64,000 nt of DNA, from positions 1,488,001 through 1,552,000 of the forward strand of contig JBBELK010000293.1 of NCBI GenBank assembly GCA_037783545.1. The letters run 5' to 3'. This stretch comes from Henricia sp. BOLD:AAB3569 (lineage: Eukaryota > Echinodermata > Asteroidea > Spinulosida > Echinasteridae). The notes beneath the pieces are model-generated. The model did no database searches. It worked only from the letters and a program-made list of their open reading frames with translations, and was not told the origin of the DNA. Made by a program: the position numbers and the translations under genes. Below, one piece after another: positions 24,201-33,680 of this stretch (position 1 is the first letter of the stretch; each line of letters begins with the position of its first letter).

Positions 24201-25698
24201 GGGGCGTCTTGAAAAATACTACGCTCTGTAGAACCGTGAAAATGTTGACAACTTTGGGCGACTCCGTACATAACTAAAGAATAATGTTGATAAATGCCTT
24301 GTAGAAATTTCAGCCACATAGATGCAGCAATGGTTCTTCAGAAAACCTGAAAAATCCATGCATGGTTTTTGTGTTGAATGAATGGAAAAAATAGTCTGCA
24401 GACAATTTGTTTTTCTTCAAAAACCACCTTCAGTTGGCAATTTCTCTCACAAAGGTACCATTTTACATTTTTACATGGAAAAATCCTGTGATGTTTGTTA
24501 CCATTGCTATCAACACTTTTAGTTGGGGTTTTCTCGTCAATTCATGAAGTAAAACGTTGGGTAACTGCAAATGATGTAATGGGGCTTTAAAGATGGAGGC
24601 TTGTCAATGCGCGACAGACCAATTTGTGCCACGAATTTCACCGTGCTTCATACCTTGCCCTGGCAGCCACTCTTAGTCCCAAAGGATGTACGGCCATGGT
24701 GCAGGCTAACAGCCTCGTCCATTCTGCAAATAGGGTGTGTATCTTTTCGAAATATATCACAGAAAACACACCCTTTTGTAAATTCATGACATTTAGTTTC
24801 AGCCATGTTCACATATTACAGATATGGGCTGGATCCGAATTAGTGGCTTTGGCTGTGGCTGCGTCTGTTGCTATGCTGTTTCTAAGGACTTTCATTGTCC
24901 GCCCATAGCAACAGCATAGCAACAGCATAGCAACAGCCATAGCCACAGCCAAAGCCACTAATTCGGATCCAGCCATGGTCACATTTGCTTCAAGAATGTG
25001 TCATATAGATGGTTGAATTGACCGTGTATGGGTCTTTCCACGGTAAAGGGGGCATTTTGGCAACACAGACCATATTTTCAAAGAAATAACTTTGTCTGGT
25101 CTGAAAATTTTAATTTTAGGCCGTCCCGGTTACGAGCATATATTGGAAATTTGTTAGAAAGGCATGTTGTCACACTATTTGTAACCCTTTTTTGGCCTAA
25201 GATATCTCTTCAGAACAACTGAAACTTATTTCTTTTATTATCAGACCAGACAAAGGTATTTTCTGGAAAATGTGGTCTGTGTTGCCAAAATGCCCCCTTT
25301 ACCGTGGAAAGACTCATATGGGAACTCTTTGGTTCAAACGACATACAACACACAACTAAGCGAGTGTGATTCAATTAGCCCAGCAACGCATAAACACACC
25401 GTGTCAAGCTCACATAAATAATGAGCCTCCACCCCCTGGGATTGTAAGAGCAGCTGCCCTACTCGGGCAAGGTATGGAGCGCGGTGAAATTCGTGGCACG
25501 AAATTTGTTCGTAATGTGTTCGTAAAGGAATTAATCTCTGTAACTGCACTCATTTCAGATTCGATGGGACATGAGGAAATGGCCCTCGAGTATGGTTACG
25601 ACCAAGCTCCTACATGTACAGGTAACCACAGTAACAACGCCATGGAAACTGATTTTGACCGTATGCTTCGTGAAGCTATGAAGAAGACGAAGAGGTAA
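14975..25698 (+). CDS. PPARGC1: PGC-1 family transcriptional coactivator, complete coding sequence in nine exons
   Basis: Exons: 14975-15239, 16978-17059, 17670-17722, 18139-19708, 20584-20680, 21549-21670, 22432-22490, 23654-23740, 25559-25698. All junctions are GT/AG and in phase, and the total is 2475 bases (824 residues; human PGC-1alpha has 798). An in-frame TAA at 14966 fixes the Met. Order: acidic N-terminus; LXXLL motif (LGSLL, residues 95-99); basic stretch with KRLRSK; DHDYC (212-216), the HCF-1-binding motif of PGC-1 proteins; charged linker; RS domain (about 480-670); RRM (about 690-778) with VVYIGR and NYAFVTY; YADLD; and the C-terminus DFDRMLREAMKKTKR, like vertebrate DFDSLLKEAQRSLRR. 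PGC-1 proteins are nuclear coactivators of nuclear receptors and NRF/ERR factors driving mitochondrial biogenesis. I see no TPPTTPP motif. Which vertebrate paralogue is closest cannot be told; a pro-orthologue of the three is expected in an invertebrate. Confidence 0.93.
15247..16420. mobile_element. Family-E repeat (GGTTAACCGG), copy 1, split by a GC-rich element
   Basis: GGGATGGG at 15247 and CCGGTTTGCAATTCT open a sequence that recurs at 48222-48563. It closes with TTAACCGGTTAATCGTCCCATCCCT after the inserted GC-rich element. It lies in PGC-1 intron 1, starting within ten bases of the donor. Confidence 0.8.
15571..16386. mobile_element. GC-rich 816-bp TIR element
   Basis: ATGCTACGTTTACACCATGT and CCCCGGCAGTCCCGGCGCC at the left are inverted as GGCGCCGGGACTGTCGGGG and ACATGGTGTAAACGTAGCAT at the right, with TTA at the junctions. 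Its base composition is strikingly GC-rich against the AT-rich surroundings. A TATAAATAG sits at 16022-16030. Open frames inside are expected from the composition. Confidence 0.9.
16978..17059 (+). CDS. PPARGC1: PGC-1 coding exon 2, LXXLL motif
   Basis: The acceptor is cctcccctatcag and the donor is GTACAC. It reads GIEATDLGSLLQQFEQTEAA. LGSLL (16995-17009) is a canonical nuclear-receptor box and lies where vertebrate PGC-1 has NLLAVLTETLDSL. Confidence 0.92.
17120..17466. mobile_element. Family-F repeat, copy in PGC-1 intron 2
   Basis: TGAGTTGACAAGAAAAACCT, GTTACCATTG-type core and the end TTGCAAATGATACATAGGGCC are shared with 24250-24593, 43088-43463, 44350-44620 and 62397-63235. The inverted ends TTTGCAA and AAAGGCC are recognisable in the 43-kb copy. 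Confidence 0.75.
17670..17722 (+). CDS. PPARGC1: PGC-1 coding exon 3
   Basis: A 53-base exon with acceptor ctattttcag and donor GTAAGC. It reads VTATCNSKCKGSSLQLP and keeps phase between exons 2 and 4. The size and phase fit are the only support, as there is no family motif. Confidence 0.75.
18139..19708 (+). CDS. PPARGC1: PGC-1 coding exon 4: DHDY motif and RS domain
   Basis: The acceptor tttttaccag ends at 18138; the ATG at 18123 lies in the intron and is not the start. The exon reads DPEALAKKITPIKRK, then DYLIMDHDYC at 18357-18386, a Glu/Lys-rich segment around 18800-18930, and an Arg/Ser-rich domain from about 19180 to the end. The donor is GTGAGA at 19709. In vertebrates DHDY binds HCF-1 and the RS region binds splicing and RNA-processing factors. 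Confidence 0.93.
19790..19916. repeat. Short inverted repeat after PGC-1 exon 4
   Basis: ATAGACCGTATCGAATAGCT and GCCATCTTG are inverted as CAAGATGGC and AGCTATTCGATATGGTCTAT. This would form a stem of about 40 bp with a loop of about 50 bases. It is probably a small MITE. Confidence 0.75.
19926..20396 (+). mobile_element. Family-D repeat (TTCGCCC-rich), copy 2
   Basis: AAAGGTAGAATACATGATTG to TACCTTTAAAGG, unbroken here in PGC-1 intron 4, shows the intact form of the element split at 11200-12150. The TTTCGCCCCAAAGCCACTTC-type motif array is at 20100-20230. Confidence 0.78.
20584..20680 (+). CDS. PPARGC1: PGC-1 coding exon 5, end of RS region
   Basis: The acceptor is tctcccactccag and the donor is GTAAGG. 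It reads RSRSRSRRRMRSISIERQEE and then a Gln/Lys-rich helix ending DEQW, just before the RRM, as in vertebrate PGC-1alpha (REYEKRESERAKQRER). Confidence 0.9.
21549..21670 (+). CDS. PPARGC1: PGC-1 coding exon 6, RRM first half
   Basis: The acceptor is cttttttggcag and the donor is GTAAGT. It reads ADRRVVYIGRIPYGTTRGII and RRRFIKHGEIERITLHFRDV. The match to vertebrate RRVIYVGKIRPDTTR and FEVFGEIEECTVNLRDD is clear; VVYIGR is RNP2. Confidence 0.95.
22432..22490 (+). CDS. PPARGC1: PGC-1 coding exon 7, RRM second half with RNP1
   Basis: The acceptor is gacctttgcag and the donor is GTAAAC. It reads DNYAFVTYVYKCDAYAAVE, matching vertebrate DSYGFITYRYTCDAFAALE residue for residue in spacing. Confidence 0.95.
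22638..23104. mobile_element. Foldback MITE family A, copy 2
   Basis: The same AAACTCCTCAAAAAAAGTTC ends as at 2704, with the same core motif ATTCCCCTTTTGCTTGGAGG. It lies in PGC-1 intron 7. Confidence 0.9.
23270..23476. mobile_element. Probable MITE with CACACGTGA ends
   Basis: ACGCACACGTGATATTTTGG at the left and CTCACGTGTGTGCGGCGGGC at the right are inverted. A related end, ATCACGTGTGCGGCAGGCTT, is at 36225-36245. An internal inverted pair CAAACGGTC/GACCGTTTG... surrounds 23425. Confidence 0.6.
23654..23740 (+). CDS. PPARGC1: PGC-1 coding exon 8
   Basis: It reads AKTDVEEPQYDICFGGRRQF and CKASYADL, matching vertebrate DFELYFCGRKQFFKSNYADL. The acceptor could be TTAAG at 23653 or, three bases on, GGAG at 23656; both keep the frame and differ by one Gly, a tandem-acceptor situation. 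The donor is GTAAGC. Confidence 0.93.
24250..24593. mobile_element. Family-F repeat, copy in PGC-1 intron 8
   Basis: Shares CTTCAGAAAACCTGAAAAAT, TTGTTACCATTGCTATCAAC and the end TGCAAATGATGTAATGGGGC with other family-F copies. Confidence 0.75.
24836..24974. mobile_element. Small near-perfect foldback MITE
   Basis: GGCTGGATCCGAATTAGTGG and CTTTGGCTGTGGCTG are inverted as CAGCCACAGCCAAAG and CCACTAATTCGGATCCAGCC. An ATAGCAACAGC unit is repeated three times in the right arm. Confidence 0.9.
25030..25314. mobile_element. TIR element family G, copy 1
   Basis: GGGTCTTTCCACGGTAAAGG and CATTTTGGCAACACAGACC are inverted at the right end. The core is GGCCGTCCCGGTTACGAGCA. Other copies are at 30441-31312 and at the right edge of the window (63899-64000). 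Confidence 0.9.
25559..25698 (+). CDS. PPARGC1: PGC-1 last coding exon
   Basis: The acceptor is cactcatttcag. It reads DSMGHEEMALEYGYDQ and ends ETDFDRMLREAMKKTKR with TAA at 25696-25698. Open sequence upstream of 25559 in the same frame is intron. No AATAAA is seen close downstream, so the 3' end is not placed. Confidence 0.92.
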
Positions 25699-25849
25699 CA
25701 GGGGACCGAGATTTAGCCACCGGGGGTATTACTGGGTGTGCCCCAAAATGTGCTAAAAATAGAGTACTAAAGTGAAAACGTCACCTTTTATGTGTTGCCA
25801 AGGTTACTGGGCTTGCAATGAAAAAACCAAACTTGGGATGAGTGAAAAA

Positions 25850-25930
25850 TCGTAAGGGCCCTATCGGGATGCAAACCCGAGACCTCTGATTCACCGGGCA
25901 GATGCTCTACCAGCTGAGCTATATAAGGCA
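25850..25930 (-). mobile_element. tRNA-like SINE head (not a functional tRNA)
   Basis: On the minus strand, ATAGCTCAGCTGGTAGAGCA is a good A-box and GGTTTGCATCCC a fair B-box. The two acceptor strands do not pair well and the anticodon arm is not clean, so it is read as a tRNA-derived SINE or tRNA relic. Confidence 0.6.
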
Positions 25931-26090
25931 CAGTGGTATACTCCCATAGGTTTCCCCCTATAAACCCATTTTGTCTCTGAGTTAAATGAGAGTGCAACTG
26001 GGCAAAGTAAAGCGTTCATTTAGCAATGGACGTTTCAGATTACCAGCGAGTGTTTAGACCCAATTAATCTGGCAACTGACGTCACACTTT

Positions 26091-26549
26091 AGGGCTGCGT
26101 TTGGGTGTACAGTTCTCGCTACTCCGGAGTAATGCGTGTGCATTGCACTCGGGTCACTTTACACGAACGGCAAGTCCGCATGCGCGAATGCCCATCAGTC
26201 AAGATGGCCGTCTCTTGCCATGACTGCACAAAAAACGCTGTTTCAGTGCTCACAAACTGAAGAAAATACAGACCGTAAGTCGTGAGAACCTTTGATGCCG
26301 TCTAAAACAAACCTTAGTGAGTTGTTGTTTCAGTTATCGAGTTGACACGTTGAGCAAATTCACCAAAAATCCCACCCATATTCCGCCATCTTCGTACAAA
26401 TCATATGACACTCCGAGTAAGAGCACACTCCTCATTTCTTGGAGAGTAGCGAGAGCATACTCTCATTGACCCGAGTGTCGTTAATCTTGCCGTTCACGCA
26501 CGCAGGATTATACTCGTGTTAACATGAATACACGCCCGAACGCAGCCTA
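26091..26549. mobile_element. MITE AGGCTGCGTTCGGG
   Basis: AGGGCTGCGTTTGGGTGT at the left and ACACGCCCGAACGCAGCCT at the right are inverted, as are TTACACGAACGGCAAG and CTTGCCGTTCACGC. Its core has GTCAAGATGGCCGTC. Confidence 0.8.
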
Positions 26550-27567
26550 GTAGTCTATGGTCATATGCAGCACGATATGTGGCAGAGGGTACCCCCGTCT
26601 ATTGTTCCCCCATTGTGTCTCAAACATCCAAGGAATTCCTTTCAGTTTTTAGGGGAGGGGTATGGTCCATTAACAAAAGGGAAGAGTATGTTGGGGTACC
26701 TAAGAGAGTTAGGGGAAGTCCCTTTGTCACATATCTTGATGGGTGTATCGATGGTATTCAAGGCAGACACGGCAGTAGCCGGTTTTTTCCTTCAAAAATG
26801 CAAATTTGTAACAGAGGTCGGCAAAATGCTGATGGATTTCTTTTAATTTGATTAAGACACGCACAAGTTAGTCTAAGTTTGCAATGCATTTTCAGTGCCC
26901 ATGTTTCCCCTAACCACCATAGTATTAATTTGTATTACATTATTACGCGCCTCCTGTGGTTTGAGTACACAAATGTAGGAGTGCCAAAAATTGGCTGTAA
27001 AATTTCATCATTTGTTAGCAAAATTTAAGGGTGGTCTTTAACTTTTAACTATTTTTTTACGGTTCAGAAAGAAACACAGTACTCTGAACAAAAACAATTG
27101 AGATATGTAACATTTTGTTGGTCAGTACTGTGTATAACTACGTCTAGGCTTGGGCGACTCCAGCATTTTCGGAGTAGATTCCAAAAAAGAATTGAGATTC
27201 CATTCGGAATCGATTCCATTTTTCATGAGAAAACATTGCATGTACATTGGCGATACTACCGTACATATTCTGCAGATGATGACCCAATTATTGGCACTAC
27301 ACATCCATAAAGTAATGCCGACCTGTGCCACACACACGTTTCTAATATGTGGAAATTATCAGAGGCTGAATATGTACACTTGCAAAAGTTGAGTGTAATT
27401 GTTTTGGCTTCTGAATTTGTAGGTACATTCTGGATTCGGCAAGCTATCATGTCTTGTGGCAAGGCTGACTGCACCAGCCTCCATAAGAACCACTGAGGCA
27501 GGGTGTGCTACTCTGCCTGAGGTGCCTCCCTGAGCTCCTGCACTTCTAGGGCTGTTTTGGAGATATG

Positions 27568-28624
27568 GGGCGGATTGCAATAAAATCAACTTAGCCACTG
27601 GTCTAAGACCCGTCTTTTATAGCTGGCTATCCAACTTAGGCCCGCTTCAAACGTCGCGCTTATGCCATGTCGAATTAAATTTAACTTGATTTTTTAAATT
27701 CGACACGGCACAAGCACGACGTTTGAAGCCATTTGGCTCGGCAAAATGAGTTCGACACGGCAGAAGATTTTAGCTCGACAGGGTCTGCCGTGCTAACTCA
27801 ATTTAGTGCAGCACGGCTTGGCTTCAAACGTCGTGCTTCTGCCGTGTCGAATTTAATTCCAGTTCGAAGTTGGTCCGCAATTTTGTTCCGACTAGGAATG
27901 CGCATGCTCGCAGCGCGTATGTGAGTAAAGAAATAACCAACAAACAAGTGCATCAAAATGATAAAATGGCGACGTACAATGGACAGAATAGAAAACGCAC
28001 GTGCACAACGTCCATGACGTGCACAATACTCATCCGCCATGTTGGATGTATTTAAGCTCGACTGGGAGTTTGCAATTAAGTTCGACGTTTGAAGCCACTG
28101 CTGTGCTAACGTCGTACCAACGTCGTGCCAAGTTGAATTTATTTCGACACGGCATAAGCGCGACGTTTGAAGCGGGCCTTAGCCAGTCTCGGCTTAGTGA
28201 CTGGTTTAGACCATTGCAATAAACCAGTCTAGCTGCGCTAGCCAAAAAACACACATCTTAACGGAAAGTGACGCAGCCGGCTATCCTATTCAAGCCAAAC
28301 AAACGTCCTCGCGAAGCCACTTAATGAAGCGTGTGTGGTGCAGTTTTTGCAGAGAAACTGACCGCGAAAGTTATCCAATAGCACTAAAAAGGCTCTAATG
28401 GGCACAACGTGCGTTTTGTTCGTCTTTTTTCATGCAAAATTACGAGATGTAGCACGGTGTCCAAAAATTATAGCCTGCTTGCCGCGGGCTTAAATTTTAA
28501 GACTGGTCTAACTTTAAGACAACGATATTGCAAGCAGGCTATAATTATAGACCGGTCTTAGTAGACGCCACGTTAGCCGGCTAAGCCTATAGACCGGTCT
28601 TGGACCGCATATTGCAATCCGCCC
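27568..28624. mobile_element. TIR element GGGCGGATTGCAATA, host of a nested element
   Basis: GGGCGGATTGCAATA and TATTGCAATCCGCCC are the ends. Subterminal GACTGGTCTAAGACC-like motifs occur on both sides. The element at 27637-28181 sits in its left part. Confidence 0.85.
27637..28181. mobile_element. Nested TIR element with TTCGACACGGC repeats
   Basis: TTAGGCCCGCTTCAAACGTC and GACGTTTGAAGCGGGCCTTA form the ends. AATTCGACACGGC and its variants recur at least six times (27675-28160), in both orientations. Confidence 0.85.
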
Positions 28625-28929
28625 ATGGTCCACTCATCTCAAGCAGGTTCAATCAGGTTGAATACCCAACAAAATGGGTTTTCTGAGAGCCCTTGACTGC
28701 AGGGTACTCCCAGAAACAGAAATGTCACATTTCATTACTGTGGGAATCACTTTGTGCAAACGGGTATTCTTGGAACTGGAGGAAATCACTGAAGCAGAAT
28801 GGTCTTGAAAGTGATTCCAAAGTGATTGGACGATCAATGCCTTGTTATACACAATTTACTGTATTCAACAATCTGATTCTGATCAAGAATTTATATTTCA
28901 AGAAGATTCTATTTTTTTTTTTTACCAGT

Positions 28930-29440
28930 ACGATGTAGGTCGTATATTTTCTAATCGATAATTTGTTTCATTATACCCCACACAGAGAATTTTGAAATAG
29001 AAAGTTCAACTCATTAATTTGTGGGTTTTTCTTACTGCATCCCATGTAATATTATTTCCATTAAATCATGTTAATTTTTATATTATTTGTGCATTAACGA
29101 AAGCATTAATGCAAAATGACCTCAATGGAAAATTGCAAATATTATTAGCTATTTTGTTTACAAGAAAATTATGAATTATTTTATTTTCATTTTATTTAGG
29201 AATTCCTAAAGCTAATCAAAAATTTACACAGCAAAACGTTTTGTGCTGTAAGAAAGATCAATGTATTTTATTTCCCTTGTTGGCTGTTCAAATTTCAGTT
29301 TTTACTTGGATTTATTTATTCTTTTGCATAAAAAATGTTTGATAATTGTCGCACCTGACTACTAAAGGGCGCTCTCTTGTTATGACAGTGCGCTGATTTA
29401 ATTGAATAGCCAATAGCAGTGTGTGTACTATCAAGGACAG
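28930..29440. other. AT-rich stretch, nothing recognised
   Basis: Long A/T tracts without a convincing ORF, splice pair or inverted repeat. Confidence 0.5.
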
Positions 29441-29442
29441 CT

Positions 29443-29999
29443 CTATAATAGACAAATCCAGTAAGCTCCGCCCATTTTGGAATTGACCAATCACAGCCTC
29501 AGGTTGAGGTAACCAAAAAGTGGATCTCCATTTTGGTTACCCGAGTCCTCAAAATTGTGTGCACAGAGCTACAGCGATATGCAGCACGAGTGACACAAAA
29601 ACACCATAAACATAATTTTTATCAGCCTAGAGGACCCTAGCAGGTTTAAAACGGATTGTATAAGACTATCCTAACCTACTTTTAATCCCTTCATAAATGT
29701 ATTTTTGTGTAAACGGGAAAAACTCACCAAAATTAGCTTGTCGTTTTGCTATGTTGTGCATTCACTGCGTTCTAGATGTGTGTTGAGATGTTTTTGTTCG
29801 ATCGCGCGTTACGCAGGCGTGTTATGTTGTACGTGCACGCACACGTACGACCGGATACCTAAGTGCACATTTTGCTTGTATACGCGCTGACCAGGGCGCG
29901 ACCGCTGACGCACGGCCACGCGACTCTACTGCACACGTGCGTGGCATGTTGCTAGGCAATTTCTAAATGAGCGGAGCTTACTGGATCGGTCTATTGTCA
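29443..29999. mobile_element. TIR element with AGTAAGCTCCGCCCA ends
   Basis: AATAGACAAATCCAGTAAGC and TCCGCCCATTT at the left are answered by TGAGCGGAGCTTACTGGATC and GGTCTATTGTC at the right. The interior has CpG-rich sequence around 29810-29940. Confidence 0.78.
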
Positions 30000-30440
30000 G
30001 ACGCATTTTGTGAATGACCCTTTCAGCAAAGTGACCTGACGGGCCAGCATCCACATCTGGGTACGAGACTACAATGACATCACATTTGTCATTTTTGTTT
30101 TCATTATTCTGAAATTTTGCGTTCTCAATCCATATATTTTCAAGGATATTGTAAAAAAAAATGGCTTCCAAAGTGGAGACTTCAAATTTCCCATGAATGA
30201 TATTTTACATGATTGTTGGGTTAAAACGAAATCCATTTTCTGGAAAAATCTGAACATGCTCCTTTAAGTGCCCTTTCCTTTGGGCTCCTTGTCAGGTGGT
30301 TCAAAACAGGGCATATGTTTGTCCAGCCTCACTGTTTAGCCGGCAGATCTATGTAAGATACTGAGCCATTTAAAGGAAATCACATTTGTAATGAAGTGTG
30401 ACATTAAATTTTAGGTTGATTAGTCAGAAGTATGACATTA

Positions 30441-31312
30441 GGGTCTTTACACAGTAAAGGATACATTTTGGCAACACAGACCATATTTTTGAGAAACTAC
30501 CTTTGTCTAGTCTCAAAATAAAAGAACCGAGTTTAAGTTGTTCTGAAGAGATAACTTAAAGGCCCAGTGAATCATTTGCAATGACCCCAAAAAGTAATAG
30601 ACGAGTTTACAAGGGAAAAGTTCTAAAAGTAAAGATTGAATTTATTAATTCGCTCAAAATTATATAATTTTACCAGAAAATAATCCGTAAAGATGAAATT
30701 ATTTAGATCGTTTGCAAACGATTTACTTATTTTTGGTTCGCATCTACGCGGTATAAAATGCATGGGCGCTGTGTACTCCGTGTTCCAACGCGATACATTT
30801 TTATGGATCGCGCGCACACGCAGTATGTGCGCCACAGAGTGCATGACGCAAGCCACATAGTACCCGATCAACTGAGAACGAATATTTGAAACACCCCGCC
30901 AAGACCAGGAAAATGCAGATGGATTTTCATGTTTTTTTTAAACGTGGTACATTTGACAAAGCTGAAATTTCTTCGGATGAGTTTGTTGATGTCTTTCTTT
31001 TCATTTATAATGGTTTTATTCGCAGAATCGCTCAAAAACGGATCATCTACAGGGCCTTTTAGAAATAGTGTCATGCCTTTCTAAAAAAAAATATAATATA
31101 CGCTCTTAACCGGTTGTTACATTTTAGGCCGTCCCGGTTACGAGCGTATATTGGAAATTTGTACACGGGGTTTTTAGAAAAACATGTCACACTATTTGTA
31201 ACCCTTTTATCTCTTCAGAACAAACTTTTATTTTGAGACCAGACAAAGGTATTTTCGGAAAAAATGGTCCGTGTTGCCAAAATGCCCCCTTTACTGTGGA
31301 AAGACTCATATA
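30441..31312. mobile_element. TIR element family G, copy 2, split by family B
   Basis: GGGTCTTTACACAGTAAAGG opens and CCCCCTTTACTGTGGAAAGA closes it. The family-B element (30558-31059) lies between GAAGAGATAACTT and the resumption near TTAGGCCGTCCCGGTTACGA. Confidence 0.87.
30558..31059. mobile_element. Family-B TIR element, copy 2
   Basis: The ends are TAAAGGCCCAGTGAATCATT and CATCTACAGGGCCTTT. The core GCGATACATTTTTATGGATC is as in the other copies. Confidence 0.9.
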
Positions 31313-32260
31313 CAGCCTTAATCATATACTTTCACTTGTGGAGACAAAGAATATTGTTTGTTTTCAAGGCGAAGATACAACCTTAATTATGTCTAAATCA
31401 TTGTTAGAATAAACTACATTTTGTATGTACTGTAATCTTGCACACTATTGAGGAATTGCAAATGAAGACATGTGACACGAGGCTGCCAGTGTCGATATGG
31501 AACATGGGCGATTAACCAGTGAATTTCTCTGCTTTAACAATGGTTGTTTAGACCCAGTATAGGTTTTTGATATACAATATAGAGTTTGCTATAAAAGTAG
31601 CGGAAAGATTTCCGTACTTGGACGTCACTTTTTTCGGAAAGAATTCCGTTTACCACTTATAAATAGTTCGAAGGGAAGTAACCAACAATCAACAATTTCC
31701 TTGAAAATACTACTTCTGCCCTGTTCCATAGACTTAACACATGGCGACCAGTAAACGGAATTCATACAAATTTTTTTCCCTTAAAATGCATCAATAAGTG
31801 CAAATAATATGAAGATTTTACTAGGAAAAACTTATAAGTTATCCAGGAGAACTTGTAAATTCTTCCCGAAGTAGCATATGGAGGCTTATTTTTTTTTCAA
31901 ACTATATCCATTTGAAAAATCGCGTCGAATTTAGTGCGGCAGTAGCATGGCACGGTTTTAACCATCAAAACAATAAATATGGTGACTTACAATGGAAAAC
32001 GTGCACACTACATTTGATGTACTGGTATGGGAGTTTGAAAACGCTTCGCATTAAATTTTATTTGAAACGGGCTTAATGTGAATCAGGCAAATGTTGCATA
32101 CTTTAATGCAGGTTAGAGCAAGTGTTCAATCCTAATGTCATCCATGCATGGTTGAAGTCATTTTCTATTTTAAATGTGGCGCATTGGCTTCAAAATTAAT
32201 TACATTGAAAACAAGTGCCCCGGATTCCTATGACGATAATTTTAAACAAGTGTTTTCCCT
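31313..32260. other. Intergenic, dispersed repeat fragments only
   Basis: Around 31640-31760 fragments of the 13-kb foldback family (GAATTCCGTTTACCACTT, GCCCTGTTCCATAGACTTAA) are seen. Around 31920-32060 is a diverged TTTGAAACGGGCTTAA end. No gene is seen. Confidence 0.5.
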
Positions 32261-32262
32261 AC

Positions 32263-32357
32263 CATTACACTATGAGCAATGGAAATTAGGCACACACCAT
32301 TGTTAATAACAATGGTTTGTGCCCAATTTCCATTGTTAGTTGCTCATAGTGTAATGA
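32263..32357. repeat. Perfect-looking hairpin, about 40-bp arms
   Basis: TACACTATGAGCAATGGAAA is inverted as TTTCCATTGTTAGTTGCTCA with TAGTGTA following. The loop is at ACCATTGTTAATAACAATGGT. The size and stem make it a pre-miRNA-like or MITE hairpin; a MITE is more likely. Confidence 0.7.
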
Positions 32358-32753
32358 GGTTCAACTATTTGCACACAAACTTCATTTACTGTATATCAAA
32401 TCTTTTCACAAAATCGTGTCGCTTTTAAAAAATTTACACAGCCTTTTAAATAAACCGTTGTGTATGAACATGATTAAATAAATAAATATTTAAACTCGAA
32501 AGCAATCAATATTCCACATATTGGAATTTTTGGTCAACTAATTTGTTACAGGGATTCTGGATTTAATTTACATAAGTGAAAGATGGGCACAACTATTTTT
32601 GAGTTAAGAAAAAGCCTAATTATCTGTTTACAATCAAGCTTATTTTAGTGAAAATCATGAATACCATGATTTAGTTCACTTTGAAAGACAGAGTTAATTT
32701 GGGCCATTTAAACAAGGGAGAACAGTTTGCTAGCAATAAATAATGAGTCTAAT

Positions 32754-33197
32754 GCTGCTCTCACACTGGCAAATATGAATATGTGAATTCGCCCAAAAAT
32801 TGCGATTGAGCTTACGAAAAATTTCAAATAAATACTACGAATGGGCTTACGAATGTCTTACCAACGCCTTGCCATTTTCTTACGAAGCATGGGTAAAGCA
32901 TTTGTAACAGTGGTAAGACATTCGTAAGGAAGGGGACCCGGCGAAAGTTACAAATGCTTTTACGAACATTGCCAACGCTTATGCACGCGTTACCAATGCT
33001 TACGAAAATCGACGGCGAATGACCGTCTTCACAACATTCGCTGAAATTTAGGAAGCGCTTCCTAAATTGACCGATCTTCGTAAGGAGGTGGAGAATGACT
33101 TGTGAACGTTCCGAATTTGTTACCAACGCCGGCGAAGTTTGATCGATTGTCAAATATTTCCATTCGCTAGCATATTCGCCACAGTGTGAGAGCAGCA
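32754..33197. mobile_element. TIR element GCTGCTCTCACACTG
   Basis: GCTGCTCTCACACTGG and CACAGTGTGAGAGCAGC form the ends. Inside, TTACGAA and TACCAACGC motifs repeat (32850-33010, 33115-33130). Confidence 0.85.
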
Positions 33198-33227
33198 TAA
33201 CTAAATTTTGGTAAAATGATGCAGGCC

Positions 33228-33680
33228 CTTCTTCCACTCTGGTATACAAATAATTAATGTTTATGGGAGGAATATTTTTGTGAGGTGAAAGATGGAATGT
33301 TCCGTTGAATGGAACACATTCCTCTTTCACCGAATGAAAATATTCCTCCCATTGCACGAATTAAAACATTCATTATTTGTTTTATATAACGCCCAAGTAG
33401 ATACTTGTCATCCTACCTTTTTTTTTTTACAAATTATTTAGGCCCTCCCCTTCAAATTTATTTCATCGTCCATCATAAAGTACAAAATCCGCCATGTGAG
33501 TTGTAGAAAAAACGAATGTACATTTGACAGCACATCACATGCAATACTGTAGACGCGCACCGTGCAATAAAAAAAACGTATGGAACAAAACTGCACGGTA
33601 TAGTGACGTAGCATTAAATTTTAAACGTCACGTGACCTGCTATCATCCAATCAGATCACAAGGATCTACTTGGGCGTTAT
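33228..33680. mobile_element. Layered foldback: inner hairpin 33245-33388, outer CGCCCAAGTAGAT pair
   Basis: GGGAGGAATATTTTTGTGAG and ATTCCTCCCATTG are the inner inverted pair around GGAATGTTCCGTTGAATGGA. ATATAACGCCCAAGTAGAT at 33388 and ATCTACTTGGGCGTTATATA at 33663 are a second inverted pair. Confidence 0.75.

Larger units (their letters stand above)
25754..26560. mobile_element. ACTAAAGTGTGACGTCA-type repeat with tRNA-like SINE and nested MITE
   Basis: AGTACTAAAGTG near 25765 and its inverse GACGTCACACTTTAG near 26080 bracket a tRNA-like segment. Relatives with ACTAAAGTGTGACGTCA are at 9266 and 42977. A second MITE (26091-26549) interrupts the right side. Confidence 0.6.

Noticed and set aside
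25366..25558. Open frame leading into the last PGC-1 exon
   Set aside because: It is intron sequence, partly repeat. The acceptor at 25557-25558 explains where coding begins.
25850..25930. A functional tRNA gene on the minus strand
   Set aside because: Good A- and B-boxes, but acceptor strands and anticodon stem do not pair properly.
32824..33357. 177-codon minus-strand open frame
   Set aside because: It spans the ends of two different foldback elements and has no splice support or family likeness.
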